The notes: generated from the sequence alone by a model not told the origin. Positions 49,059 through 57,676 are shown, numbered from the stretch's first letter. The stretch: DNA of 64,000 nt from Marinobacter sp. SS21 (GCF_028369065.1 NZ_JAQNDA010000001.1:62001-126000); one strand, 5' to 3'. Numbers and translations: made by a program.

Positions 49059-50489
49059 TCAGCCCCGACTTTGCCGCCACTGGCTGTAAGTGTCGAGAGC
49101 GGCCTCCACCGCGACCGCCAGCCGGTGGCGCTGGTCGCTGCTGAGGGCGCGTTGACGGCGGCAGCGGGCCAGCGCGTGCTGGATGTCATGGCGGTACGCC
49201 GAGGCCAGCTCCTCCAGCCAGTGGCGATCGGTGGGCTCCAGGTCCAGCAGGTCCTGGCCGGCGTGATTACGATGGCTGACGTGCCACCAGTGGTCCACCG
49301 CGCGGCCCAGCACCACATAGCCGAACTGAATGTCCTGTACCGGCCCGAACCGGGCGGTCTGCAGCCCGTTGCGCAGGACCCCGAGGTGCAGCACCGGCAG
49401 CTTCAGCCGGTCGCCGTAGAAATAGCTGCCGGCGGCACCCAGCAGGCCACCAATCAGCGCCCCGGTGCCGAGGGAGGCTCCCAGGGTGATGGCATCGAGC
49501 CCGGCACCGCCGATGGCCCCGGCGCCGAACCCCGCCGTGGCCAGGTAGGCCTTGCTGACGCCCCAGGTCTGGCGGCTGTTGTCGCTGAACAGGTCATGCT
49601 CACTGTGCCAGGTCAGCTCGGCCTCCTGGCGCTGAATGCGATGGTGCTGGTAGAGCTGCTCGATGGCCAGCCGCAGCGCCTGTTCCCGCTGCCGCTGGTG
49701 CCGGTACCAGCGTTGCCGCAACTGCTCCGCCAGTGAGTCGCGGGAGTGGCCGGCGAGCTGGCTCGCGGTGAGGGTGCGCTGCTCCTGCCAGGCCATCAGG
49801 TCCTCCAGCGCAGTGGCCACCAGTCGGGCAGCTTGCTCCTTGCGCTGGGCCCGCTGGCCGGACAGCTGCAGCACCGCTTGATCGAGCACCGCCTCCCACG
49901 CCGGCTGCAGTTGGCCGAAGGCCTTGAGCAGGCTCAGATGCTGGTTGAACGGCGCCGACACCGCGTTGAACTTGCGCACCACCTGAAAGAACTGGCCCAA
50001 GGCGTTGTGCCAGGCCTCGCTGTAATCGTCCGGGCCGATGCTGTTGATCAATGCCAGGCTGGGTTGGCCGGTCCAGCGCAGGATGGTCATTTCACTCTCG
50101 TTCTCGGCACTGTAGGGCACCGAGCCGTCCACCACGTAGATGATGCCCGCGCCCTCGATCAGCGGGCCGAGCAATTCGCATTCGTCCTGAAAACGGGGAT
50201 CGTCACGGTGCTGGTGGACAAACGCCGCCACCGTTTCGGCCCGGTCGGAGGCTGACAGGCTGTGGGCCTGCAGCCATTCCAACACCTGCCGTGGCCGTTG
50301 GAATCCCGGTGTGTCCACCAGGGTGTAGCGTACCTCGTTGTCGATGCGCAGCGGGTAGGCCTGACTGTGGCGGGTGGTACCGGGTTCCAGGGCGATGGCG
50401 ATGGCGTCGTTCTGGGACAGCGTGGCCACCACACTGGATTTACCCTTGTTGGGGTGGCCGACCACGGCAAAGACCGGCGCGTCAGTCAT
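49059..50489 (-). CDS. Era-like GTPase with DUF3482 domain
   Basis: A 476-residue protein. The G domain starts FAVVGHPNKGKSSVVATLSQ (P-loop GHPNKGKS, about residue 9), then TRHSQAYPLR and LVDTPGFQRPRQVLE (G3 DTPG), and NSIGPDDY in place of a usual NKxD. After about residue 170 comes the long helical DUF3482 region with a Gly/Ala-rich hydrophobic hairpin (GFGAGAIGGAGLDAITLGASLGTG) that could insert in membranes. I start at ATG 50489; it overlaps the DUF2868 stop by four bases (ATGA). The longer frame to 50666 lies inside that gene. The two families are usually found together; function unknown. Confidence 0.87.
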   Translation of the reverse strand: MTDAPVFAVVGHPNKGKSSVVATLSQNDAIAIALEPGTTRHSQAYPLRIDNEVRYTLVDTPGFQRPRQVLEWLQAHSLSASDRAETVAAFVHQHRDDPRFQDECELLGPLIEGAGIIYVVDGSVPYSAENESEMTILRWTGQPSLALINSIGPDDYSEAWHNALGQFFQVVRKFNAVSAPFNQHLSLLKAFGQLQPAWEAVLDQAVLQLSGQRAQRKEQAARLVATALEDLMAWQEQRTLTASQLAGHSRDSLAEQLRQRWYRHQRQREQALRLAIEQLYQHHRIQRQEAELTWHSEHDLFSDNSRQTWGVSKAYLATAGFGAGAIGGAGLDAITLGASLGTGALIGGLLGAAGSYFYGDRLKLPVLHLGVLRNGLQTARFGPVQDIQFGYVVLGRAVDHWWHVSHRNHAGQDLLDLEPTDRHWLEELASAYRHDIQHALARCRRQRALSSDQRHRLAVAVEAALDTYSQWRQSRG

Positions 50490-51889
50490 AACTGCCCCTC
50501 CGCCGCCCGGTTTACCGCCTCGGTCAGCTCGTAAACGCTGACCTGCAGGCGCGGATCCGCTTGGCGTTCGGCAAAGCGCAACCACTGCGCCAGTTGGGTC
50601 TCGCCGGGACGGTGCCGAGGGTCGGTGGCCAACGGCAGCAGGCTGATGAGGGTGGCTTCCGGCCACTGATCCCGCGCCAGGGTGAGGAAATCCTCCAGTT
50701 CGGCGGTCGGCGGCTCCCAGGCCCGGGTCAGCACGATCACCGCCGGTTCGGGGTGGTGGGCCAGCACCCCTCGGGCCTGCTGAATGGCGCGGCGGTCGTC
50801 ACTCAGGCTGGCGGCGCCGCCCGCGCTCAGCAGCTGACGCTGGGCGGTGGCGGTGAAATCCTCCGGCAGCAACGGGTCGCCGGCACCGGCCCAGCGGATC
50901 ACTGCGGGGCTGTCGGGATACGGTTGCAAGTCGGCCGGGGTGGCCAGCTGCGGCGACTGATGAGTCGCCTCCTCAATGCTGCCGGTATCCAGCATGGGGG
51001 TTTCCATGCGGTACCGCAGTGCGGTGAGCCCCGGGTGTCGCAGCAGCAAACGCCGGGTGCGCCAGCGCAGATGTATCTGGGCCAGCGTCACCAGCAGCAG
51101 CCGCGGCAGCAATACGTAGCAGCACCAGGTCAGGGCAACAAACGGCCACCAGTCGCCCCAGCGGGCGGCCGCAATGGGCTGCGGGCTGCCAGCCCGGAAG
51201 AAGCGGGTACTTTCCACCAGCTCGGCGTTCGGCACCGCCGCCGGCCACAGCCCCTGCCACGGACAGGCCAGGATCTGCATCCAGTGATGGTAGCTGTCGG
51301 CGCCGGTGCTGAGGGTGGTGCTCCAGCCGAACGCCAGATCCTGCATCACCACCAACAGCAACAGTGTGGCCAGGCCGGAGAGCCCAAACAGCAAGCCGCC
51401 GGTATGGGCGGCGCGGGCCAGCAATTGGGGGTGCAACCGGGTCAGCACCGAGACAATTTCCCCGGACCGGCGGGTATAGCGGTCAACCAGCCAGCCCCAG
51501 GGACGCCAGCCGACGAACGCCTGCACCGTGGTGGCCAGCGCCAGCAGCAACTGGAGCAGGATAAAGGCCAGGATCACGGTGATGTTGATGCGGCCGCTGC
51601 CGTCGTAGAACAGCAGGCCCAGCATGGTCAGCATGCCCAGCAGCGCGCCGGCGGCGGCAAAACTGAAACTGATCCGTCGCCAGCGCGCCAGGCGTTTGTC
51701 AGTCTGACCAGGAGGGCGGCCACTCAAGTGCTGCAGGTGGGCCAGCCATTGGCGCGGCCCGGTGGCACCGTCCCGGGCATCGAGGGCGAACTTGCGGTCA
51801 CGCCGGTGCAGGAAGGCCGGGGCCTGGTGCTGGTCCCGTCGCACCTGGTCGTCGAATTCCAGCAACAGTGTCAGCGGGTGCTCGGACAT
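50486..51889 (-). CDS. DUF2868 membrane protein, partner of the DUF3482 GTPase
   Basis: A 467-residue protein with about four to five TM helices in the first two-thirds: FAAAGALLGMLTMLGLLFY, INITVILAFILLQLLLALATTV, GLLFGLSGLATLLLLVVMQDLAFG and WWPFVALTWCCYVLLPRLLLVTLA. The C-terminal cytosolic part (about 330-467) has a nucleotide-like or Rossmann-like alternation, VIVLTRAWEPPTAELEDFLTLA, but no clear P-loop. It is the first gene of a two-gene operon. AAAAGGAT precedes the ATG at 51889. Function unknown. Confidence 0.85.
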   Translation of the reverse strand: MSEHPLTLLLEFDDQVRRDQHQAPAFLHRRDRKFALDARDGATGPRQWLAHLQHLSGRPPGQTDKRLARWRRISFSFAAAGALLGMLTMLGLLFYDGSGRINITVILAFILLQLLLALATTVQAFVGWRPWGWLVDRYTRRSGEIVSVLTRLHPQLLARAAHTGGLLFGLSGLATLLLLVVMQDLAFGWSTTLSTGADSYHHWMQILACPWQGLWPAAVPNAELVESTRFFRAGSPQPIAAARWGDWWPFVALTWCCYVLLPRLLLVTLAQIHLRWRTRRLLLRHPGLTALRYRMETPMLDTGSIEEATHQSPQLATPADLQPYPDSPAVIRWAGAGDPLLPEDFTATAQRQLLSAGGAASLSDDRRAIQQARGVLAHHPEPAVIVLTRAWEPPTAELEDFLTLARDQWPEATLISLLPLATDPRHRPGETQLAQWLRFAERQADPRLQVSVYELTEAVNRAAEGQL

Positions 51890-52032
51890 CGCGGATCCTT
51901 TTCGGCCGAAGAGTGATACGTCCCTGAACGTGTTACGCTAGGGAGCCTCTGCGTAACGCCGAACGCCAAGACAGGCTCGAGGTTAGCCAGAGTCTCCCTA
52001 AGTGTATCTCCAATCCGGATGCCGTACGTAAC

Positions 52033-52392
52033 ATGCCACACCACCTGATGAATCTGCGCCACGTGCCGGACGACGAAGCGGAGGAGATCCGCGCGCTGTT
52101 CGAGCACCACGACGTCCATTACTACGAGACCCCGCCCAGTCGCTGGGGCATCAGCATGGGCGGCTTCTGGGTGCATGACGACGTCGAGGCGGAACGGGCC
52201 CGGCAACTGCTCGACGACTACCAGCGCCAGCGCCAGCAACAGCAGCGAGCGCAATATCAGCAGGCGTTGCAGCGGGGGGTGACCGGGGGTGTCTGGCATC
52301 GTTTGCGGCGCCGGCCGTTGACCACCCTGGCGGCCTGCGTTGCCATCTTGCTGATCGTGGGCCTGAGTCTGGTTCCGTTCTTCGGTTGGTGA
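52033..52392 (+). CDS. DUF6164 family small membrane protein
   Basis: A 119-residue protein. The N-terminal half is soluble: NLRHVPDDEAEEIRALFEHHDVHYYETPPSRWGISMGGFWVHDD matches DUF6164. A Gln/Arg-rich helix (QRQRQQQQRAQYQQ) follows, and one C-terminal TM helix (TLAACVAILLIVGLSLVPFFGW) anchors it. Divergent from the DUF2868 gene. No function is known for the family. An internal ATG at 52048 is a less likely start. Confidence 0.75.
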   Translation: MPHHLMNLRHVPDDEAEEIRALFEHHDVHYYETPPSRWGISMGGFWVHDDVEAERARQLLDDYQRQRQQQQRAQYQQALQRGVTGGVWHRLRRRPLTTLAACVAILLIVGLSLVPFFGW

Positions 52393-52430
52393 CGACGGGT
52401 CCACGATCCGATCCATCTCACGGCCCCCGT

Positions 52431-52446
52431 TGTGACCGCTGTCACA
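52431..52446. promoter_or_regulatory. CRP/Vfr-type binding site
   Basis: TGTGA-CCGCTG-TCACA matches the palindromic CRP/Vfr consensus half-sites in all ten positions. It lies 40 bases after the DUF6164 stop codon and 422 bases before the lipoprotein start codon. Confidence 0.6.
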
Positions 52447-52499
52447 GAACAAAAATTGGCTTTTCTGGCCATATTTCCAGCACTTATCGAACATTTCCA

Positions 52500-52520
52500 A
52501 ATGTAACAATAAGTTACATT
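52500..52520. promoter_or_regulatory. 8-bp dyad, candidate operator
   Basis: AATGTAAC-AATAA-GTTACATT, perfect 8-bp arms around a 5-base centre, 54 bases after the CRP-type site. No T run follows, so an operator is more likely than a terminator. The binding protein is unknown. Confidence 0.45.
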
Positions 52521-52868
52521 GTGTCGCTTTCGTAGGTAGGCCGCAGTGCCACGGGCGCCAGTCGCGTTTGCCAATCTGGCTCTGGCCCGGGACGGCTAAG
52601 GTGCCTTCTTTATTGCGCGCTGGCGGCGATCGATGCCGGATCGTGCCGGGCCGCACCGTATTGTACAAAGCCAACGCTGAACAAGCTGAACCAACAGGAA
52701 GCTGAGTCATGCCAATTGCCGCCAGCGGTCCGTCGCCGCGACGCCCCGTTGATCTTTACCGCGACCGCGCTGCGGCCGTCGGATCTGGCCTCGGCCCCGA
52801 GCCTGTTGAATGCCCGGGCTTTAACCCGGCAATTCTGACCTGGCAAGTTTGACCTGGAGGGTGACACC

Positions 52869-55800
52869 ATGAAGTTCCAGAACGTAATCGCGCTGGCCGT
52901 GCCGCTGATTGTGCTGGCAGGCTGTGGCGCTGAAGAATCCACTATGAAAACGCCGGAACCGGTGCCCAGCCTGATCTACAGCTACCCGGCCGATGGCCAG
53001 GCCGAGATCGCCACCCGCGCCGACCTGGTGCTGCGCTTCTCCACGCCGGTGGCGGAACCTCAACTGTTGCTGACCGAGGCCGACTCCGACCGTGCCCTCG
53101 ACCATACCCTGACGGCGGTGGACGGTGGTCGTAGCTGGGTCGTTTCGCCCCGGCAACCGCTGGCACCGGTGCAACGCTACCGCCTCAGCCTGGCGGAGCC
53201 GCTGACGGTGGGCACTCAGACGCTGACGCAACTGGACGCCGACGGCGAGCTGGTGTTCACCACCCAGGCCAGCACCAGCACCATTCGCGCCCAGGCGTCC
53301 ACCGCAGCCAGCTTTATGCTGGAGCGGATGATTCCGGATGGCGACCTCTACCCGGTGATGGACTTCTCCACCCTGCGGCTGACCCTGACCCAGGCCATCC
53401 ACCCGGAGGCGGTGGTCTACGGCGAATCGGTGCGGCTTGAGGACAGCGCGGGCAACCTGGTGCCGGCCTACACGTTGGCTCGCGGTCGGCAGCTGGTGAT
53501 CGATCCGCTGGCCGCTGACGGCAGTGGCAGTGACCAGCTCACGCCGGGCGAGAGCTATACTTTGGTGATCCGCGATCTGCCCAATCTCCATGGCGATGCA
53601 CTGCTTAACCTCAGCCAGACCCTGACGCCGCGAGAATCGGGTCCCACCGAAGTGCTTTATCAGACCGCCACCACCAACAGCAGCGCCCAGGATCTGCGCT
53701 CCATCCTCAATGGCAAGCCGGTCAACGGTATTGCCCTGAGTTCGGTACTGCTGGGCCAGACCCCCAATGCCTGGCAGACCGGCGAGATGTGGGCGGAGCT
53801 GGCCTACAGCCCGAACTACCCCACCATGACCCCGCTGCGCATTCCCCGCGGCACCGTGCTCAGCAGTACCTCGCTGGACGTTAACGTGGGCGGTGTGGTG
53901 CCGTTGATGACCGCCAGTGGCGTGCAGCAGACCGGCGAGATCCGGGTCGTCATGACCACCGACGCCATCGGCTACCTCTACCGCAACCCCTTCAGCGATG
54001 CCGATGACGCGCCCCGGCACGTGCGCCTGTTCATGGATGTGTCGATGAACACCGAACACGGCCAGCCCAATGCGTCGCTGTCCCAGGACCTGATTGGGTT
54101 GGAGCTGGTGGGGGTGGCGATGATTCACGACGGCGCCCTGGAAATCGATGCCTTGAGCATGGTGCAGCCCCGGCTGCTGGGGCTGGAGGATGCGGTGGCG
54201 TCGCTGGCGTTCAATATCCGCGCTGAAACCCGCGATCGGGCCCAGGAGAATGCCCCGGCGCCGGAGGCGGATGTGACCGGGCCGGTGCTGCGCAGCTGGA
54301 TGCCGGATGACACGGTGGCTGGAATGGCGGGCAGCCATCGTCCGGGCGACCCCATCACCCTGTTCTTCGATGAGCCGTTGGATCGCCAGAGCGCCCGCGC
54401 GGGATTGCGCCTGTTTGCCGATGGCGCGGAGGTTGCGGCCTTCAATGCGATCGTCGATGGCACCTCGGTGACCGTCAACCCGGTCGGTGGCCTGGAGCAT
54501 GGTCGCGACTACGAGCTGCAGATCGACGGCGGACTGACCGATTTGGCCGGCAACGGCAGCCAGCAGCGCAGTGTCCGTTTCTCGCTGCCGCCGCTGATGG
54601 AACAGTCGGCATCGTCGCCGCTGGCGGTCGCCAGCTATCCCGGCTTCCCCTGTGTCACCACCGGCCTGGATCTGAACAACGGCTCCCACGGCCGCTGCGA
54701 CGGCGCGCTGGATGGTAACGGGGTGCCTTACAACCAAGCGGATGAAGCCATGCCGGTGCATGACATGCCCGCCAACCGCCCGCTGATGGTGACCTTCTCC
54801 CAGACCATGGACCTGTCATCGATCCGCCTCCAGGATACTCTCAAGGTGGAGCGGATCACCGACCTGGGCAGCGGCGATGGCTCCGCCGTCACCGCAGAAC
54901 CGGTCCCGGGACGGCTGGCGCTGAACCACCAGCGGCTGCATTTCTACCCGGACCAGCCCTGGCAACCGGGTGTGTACTATCGCTACACCCTGGTGTCCCA
55001 GGCCAGCGCCAGTCCGGACTGCCGTCGTGTCATCTGCTCCGCTGCCGGCCAGGCCCTGGAAACCAACGCCCTGTGGGGCCTCAGCAATCCCGGCGGGCCG
55101 GACCTGACCATCTACTTCCGCGGCGCGGCGCCCACCGACACCGTGTTCCTGCCGCTGCGCAACCTGCCGGTGCGGGACGTCAACGCCGACAACAGCATCC
55201 AGTGTGGCGTGGTGGATGAGACCAACGCCGATGGTGTGGTGATCCGAAAAACTTACGCCGAGGACTGTGCCGAGGCGCCGGACGTCACCTTCGACAGCGA
55301 GGGCGTGCCGCTGACGCCGCCCCAGGCCACTCGAGTGGTCAGCACCAGCCGTGCCGATGCCCGGGTTGGCTGTAACCGCGACCGCAAGAACATTTTCTCA
55401 AGCTGGATCGAGACCGATTGTCCGGAGCTCAAGTTCATTTACCAGACCGGGGCGCTGTATACCGAAGTGGTTGGGCCGGTGGATCCGGACAATCCCGAGG
55501 CCGGCGTGCGGGTGCTGCTGCACCCGACCCTGCTCACCACCAACTCCTTGACGGTACATGCGAAAGTGCTGACCGACCTGACCTGGGCCGAGACCCCGAC
55601 CGGCAAGCAGATCATCCGCATGCGCTACGCGGAGGACGACCAGGGCAACCGCAGCGCGCTGATTCCGGGCCTGATCCGTACCGGCGACGACGGCTTCCCG
55701 GTGTTCGAGACCGACGTCAACCTGTACCTGGACGCGCCCGACCTGGAAACGCCCCTGAACCTGCCCCATAACCAGCACAGCATTCAGCTGGATCTCAACC

Positions 55801-55991
55801 TGCTGGGCGGGCTGACTTTCCTCGACGACGGTCGTCAGGTGATCGAGCAGTACAACCAGCAGCCCCAGATCATCCCGGTGGATGTGGCCGGTCTGGTGCA
55901 GTTCGATCTGGAGATTCCGGTCAACGGCTTGCGACTGAGCTACCTGTCGGCCCCGGTCAAGGAATTGTCAGTATTCATGGACGCTCAGTAA
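52869..55991 (+). CDS. Large lipoprotein with Ig-like (SbsA-type) domains
   Basis: A 1040-residue secreted lipoprotein. Signal peptide MKFQNVIALAVPLIVLAGCG with lipobox LAGC (Cys 19); Gly at +2, so outer-membrane sorting is likely. Bacterial Ig-like domains of the SbsA/Big_5 type repeat along the chain: IYSYPADGQAEIATRADLVLRFSTPV (about 34), LITLTQAIHPE-like 170s, ...DTVAGMAGSHRPGDPITLFFDEPLDRQSARAGL (about 480) and MPANRPLMVTFSQTMDLSSI (about 635). A Cys-rich region follows (SPDCRRVICSAAG, CGVVDETNAD, GCNRDRK...TDCPELK). Ribosome site GGAGG. Likely a surface or adhesion structure; I cannot give a substrate. Confidence 0.82.
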   Translation: MKFQNVIALAVPLIVLAGCGAEESTMKTPEPVPSLIYSYPADGQAEIATRADLVLRFSTPVAEPQLLLTEADSDRALDHTLTAVDGGRSWVVSPRQPLAPVQRYRLSLAEPLTVGTQTLTQLDADGELVFTTQASTSTIRAQASTAASFMLERMIPDGDLYPVMDFSTLRLTLTQAIHPEAVVYGESVRLEDSAGNLVPAYTLARGRQLVIDPLAADGSGSDQLTPGESYTLVIRDLPNLHGDALLNLSQTLTPRESGPTEVLYQTATTNSSAQDLRSILNGKPVNGIALSSVLLGQTPNAWQTGEMWAELAYSPNYPTMTPLRIPRGTVLSSTSLDVNVGGVVPLMTASGVQQTGEIRVVMTTDAIGYLYRNPFSDADDAPRHVRLFMDVSMNTEHGQPNASLSQDLIGLELVGVAMIHDGALEIDALSMVQPRLLGLEDAVASLAFNIRAETRDRAQENAPAPEADVTGPVLRSWMPDDTVAGMAGSHRPGDPITLFFDEPLDRQSARAGLRLFADGAEVAAFNAIVDGTSVTVNPVGGLEHGRDYELQIDGGLTDLAGNGSQQRSVRFSLPPLMEQSASSPLAVASYPGFPCVTTGLDLNNGSHGRCDGALDGNGVPYNQADEAMPVHDMPANRPLMVTFSQTMDLSSIRLQDTLKVERITDLGSGDGSAVTAEPVPGRLALNHQRLHFYPDQPWQPGVYYRYTLVSQASASPDCRRVICSAAGQALETNALWGLSNPGGPDLTIYFRGAAPTDTVFLPLRNLPVRDVNADNSIQCGVVDETNADGVVIRKTYAEDCAEAPDVTFDSEGVPLTPPQATRVVSTSRADARVGCNRDRKNIFSSWIETDCPELKFIYQTGALYTEVVGPVDPDNPEAGVRVLLHPTLLTTNSLTVHAKVLTDLTWAETPTGKQIIRMRYAEDDQGNRSALIPGLIRTGDDGFPVFETDVNLYLDAPDLETPLNLPHNQHSIQLDLNLLGGLTFLDDGRQVIEQYNQQPQIIPVDVAGLVQFDLEIPVNGLRLSYLSAPVKELSVFMDAQ

Positions 55992-56005
55992 GCCCCAGCC
56001 CGGAT

Positions 56006-56043
56006 TTGACGTACCTCAAGGTAGCCACCTTGATGTACGTCAA
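56006..56043. repeat. Long dyad after the lipoprotein gene
   Basis: TTGACGTACCTCAAGGT (56006-56022) and ACCTTGATGTACGTCAA (56027-56043) pair over 17 bp with one mismatch and a 4-base loop. It follows the lipoprotein stop by 14 bases but has no T run, so it is either a factor-dependent terminator or RNA-stabilising hairpin, or an operator for the HPP gene. Confidence 0.6.
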
Positions 56044-56126
56044 GTTCGATCGCGGGCGATGCTTGTCTCGACACGGCGCTCTCTTCTAACATGCTCGCCC
56101 TGTTTTGGTGCGTATGAGGGAAGGGC

Positions 56127-56753
56127 ATGGGAGTCCGGAACGATCGATTGCGCTGGCAACTGGCCAGCGGTCTGCTGCGCGCTCTGCATCTGGAGCGGCT
56201 GAGCCAACGTTATAGCGAACGCACCGTGCTGGCCGGGTTCAACCTGGTCAATGGCGGCCTCAGCATCGCCCTGATCGCCCTGGTGGCGCTGCTCACCCAA
56301 CAGGCGTTCATCTTTCCCTCGCTCGGCGCGACCGCCTTCATCCTGTTCCACGTCCCGCTGGCGCAGGCGGCCTCCCCCCGCAACACCTTCTGCGGCCATC
56401 TCCTTGGCGCCGTCACCGGCCTGTTCAGTCTGTATCTGTTTGGCCTGCTGCAGGCGCCTTCGGCCATCGAGACCGGGGTGAGCCTGGCTCGGGTGGGTGC
56501 GGCGGCGGTGTCGCTCGGACTGACCGGTTGTCTGATGGTGCTGTTGAGAGTCCCCCACCCGCCAGCCGGGGCCACCGCGTTGATCGTCTCGCTGGGATTG
56601 ATGCCGCAGCCGACGCAGTTGCCGGTGCTGATGGCCGGGGTGGCGTTGCTGTTGGGGCAAGCGTTTGTGATCAACCGGTTGGCGGGTATTCCCTACCCAT
56701 TGTGGCAAGCCGATGGGCGCCAGCGGCCAGCGTCGGTCAGCGAGCCTTCTTGA
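56127..56753 (+). CDS. HPP-family integral membrane protein
   Basis: A 208-residue protein with four to five TM helices. The HPP motif itself is visible as VPHPPAGATALIVSLG (about residue 140), and the other conserved element FIFPSLGATAFILFHVPLAQAASPRN lies near residue 63. Plant and cyanobacterial relatives act in nitrite transport; bacterial roles are unclear. AGGGAAGGGC precedes the ATG. Its last 17 bases overlap the convergent Crp/Fnr gene, so the two genes share their 3' ends. Confidence 0.85.
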   Translation: MGVRNDRLRWQLASGLLRALHLERLSQRYSERTVLAGFNLVNGGLSIALIALVALLTQQAFIFPSLGATAFILFHVPLAQAASPRNTFCGHLLGAVTGLFSLYLFGLLQAPSAIETGVSLARVGAAAVSLGLTGCLMVLLRVPHPPAGATALIVSLGLMPQPTQLPVLMAGVALLLGQAFVINRLAGIPYPLWQADGRQRPASVSEPS

Positions 56754-57426
56754 GTCGCGAGAAGGTCGCCGGCACCACCCCCAGCCAGGACGCCAGCTGG
56801 TTGTCCGGCACCCGTTGCACCAGTTCCGGATAGTCCCGCAACAGCAGCCCGTAGCGCTGCTGCGCCGACAGCGTCTGTTTGTGAAACTCGCGCATGGAAG
56901 CAGACTCCGCCAGTTCCTCGGTCAGTGCCAGGGCGAACCGGGCCCAGTGGCCCTCCCCACGCTGGCGGATGGTGGCTCGGAAGGCGTGGAAATCGGCGAT
57001 CCAGAGGGTGCAGGGCGTCACCGCTGACAGGCACAGGGTATTGCGAACGGTGCGGCTACGGCCGAACACCGGCCAGATCAGGGCTCCTTCAGCGAAGAAA
57101 TGATGGATGGAAATCTTGCCGGACGGCGCTTCCCGGAACAGCCGCATCACCCCATGCTGGATCAGGTAGACATTGGCCCAGGGTGCATCGTGTTGCTCCA
57201 GCGCGGTGTCGGCGGTGACCTGCTGCTTGTGAAACAGCTGGCCCAGCTCACGCAGGGGCGTCGATTCCCCGGCGCCATCGGCCCGCAGGCCGAAACTCCG
57301 TGCCAGGCCGTTGAGCAGCACCTGGTCGGCTGACGCCGTGGGATAGGCGTGTGCCGGATCTTGCCCGGTCAGCAGGCAGGGCGCGGAGGCACAGGGATTG
57401 GGTTTGTGGACGGTGGAATCTGTCAT
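56737..57426 (-). CDS. Crp/Fnr-family transcriptional regulator
   Basis: A 229-residue regulator. An N-terminal cyclic-nucleotide-binding-type beta-roll (VYLIQHGVMRLFREAPSGKISIHHFFAEGALIWPVFG) joins a long dimer helix and a compact C-terminal HTH (PDNQLASWLGVVPATFSRLKKAR). There is no Fnr-type N-terminal Cys cluster, only two scattered Cys near the start, so oxygen sensing via Fe-S is not supported. The ATG at 57426 is preferred over a TTG at 57435. The adjacent divergent region contains sigma-54 sites that belong to the next gene rather than to this one. Confidence 0.85.
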   Translation of the reverse strand: MTDSTVHKPNPCASAPCLLTGQDPAHAYPTASADQVLLNGLARSFGLRADGAGESTPLRELGQLFHKQQVTADTALEQHDAPWANVYLIQHGVMRLFREAPSGKISIHHFFAEGALIWPVFGRSRTVRNTLCLSAVTPCTLWIADFHAFRATIRQRGEGHWARFALALTEELAESASMREFHKQTLSAQQRYGLLLRDYPELVQRVPDNQLASWLGVVPATFSRLKKAR

Positions 57427-57588
57427 GGCGATCAAACCATACTGCGGCGGCCGACGTTGGCTCGTTCAGTATGCGACAGCCCGCTAATCCAAAAAAATGA
57501 CTTAATTCGGATACTGTTATCCATAAAACCAATAATAAGCCCGGTGGCGCCCGCCCTTTTTTCCGGGTTTGAGGCGCCTGGTTTCCAT

Positions 57589-57636
57589 ATCTCTATCTCT
57601 ATCTCTATCTCTATCTCTATCTCTATCTGTATCTCT
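57589..57636. repeat. Hexanucleotide tandem repeat (ATCTCT)8
   Basis: Eight ATCTCT units in a row, seven perfect and one ATCTGT (57625-57630). It lies in the 520-base region between the Crp/Fnr and sigma-54 activator genes, 23 bases before the first TGTCC-N8-GGACA site. Such a tract can change length by slippage. Confidence 0.9.
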
Positions 57637-57658
57637 AGCCATACACTGTCCATGGCTC

Positions 57659-57676
57659 TGTCCGGTTGGCCGGACA
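57659..57676. promoter_or_regulatory. Activator site A (TGTCC-N8-GGACA)
   Basis: TGTCC-GGTTGGCC-GGACA, perfect half-sites. The spacer extends the dyad to TGTCCGG/CCGGACA. About 166 bases upstream of the sigma-54 promoter of the activator gene, a normal enhancer distance. Confidence 0.65.

Larger units (their letters stand above)
52393..52868. other. Intergenic leader region of the Ig-like lipoprotein gene
   Basis: 476 bases without a supported gene. It contains a perfect CRP-type site (52431-52446), a TGTAAC/GTTACA dyad (52500-52520) and a weak CCGGG/CCCGG hairpin near 52815. The regulatory sites are placed far from the lipoprotein start, so a long leader or a distal promoter is likely. Confidence 0.5.

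Noticed and set aside
52821..54761. 646-residue minus-strand frame opposite the Ig-like lipoprotein
   Set aside because: Arg/Gly/His-rich shadow; the plus-strand gene has signal peptide, ribosome site and domain structure.
56737..57426. Crp/Fnr protein as the factor binding TGTCC-N8-GGACA
   Set aside because: Crp/Fnr proteins bind TGTGA- or TTGAT-type half-sites, and the motif tracks with the sigma-54 promoters and also flanks the far end of the activator gene.
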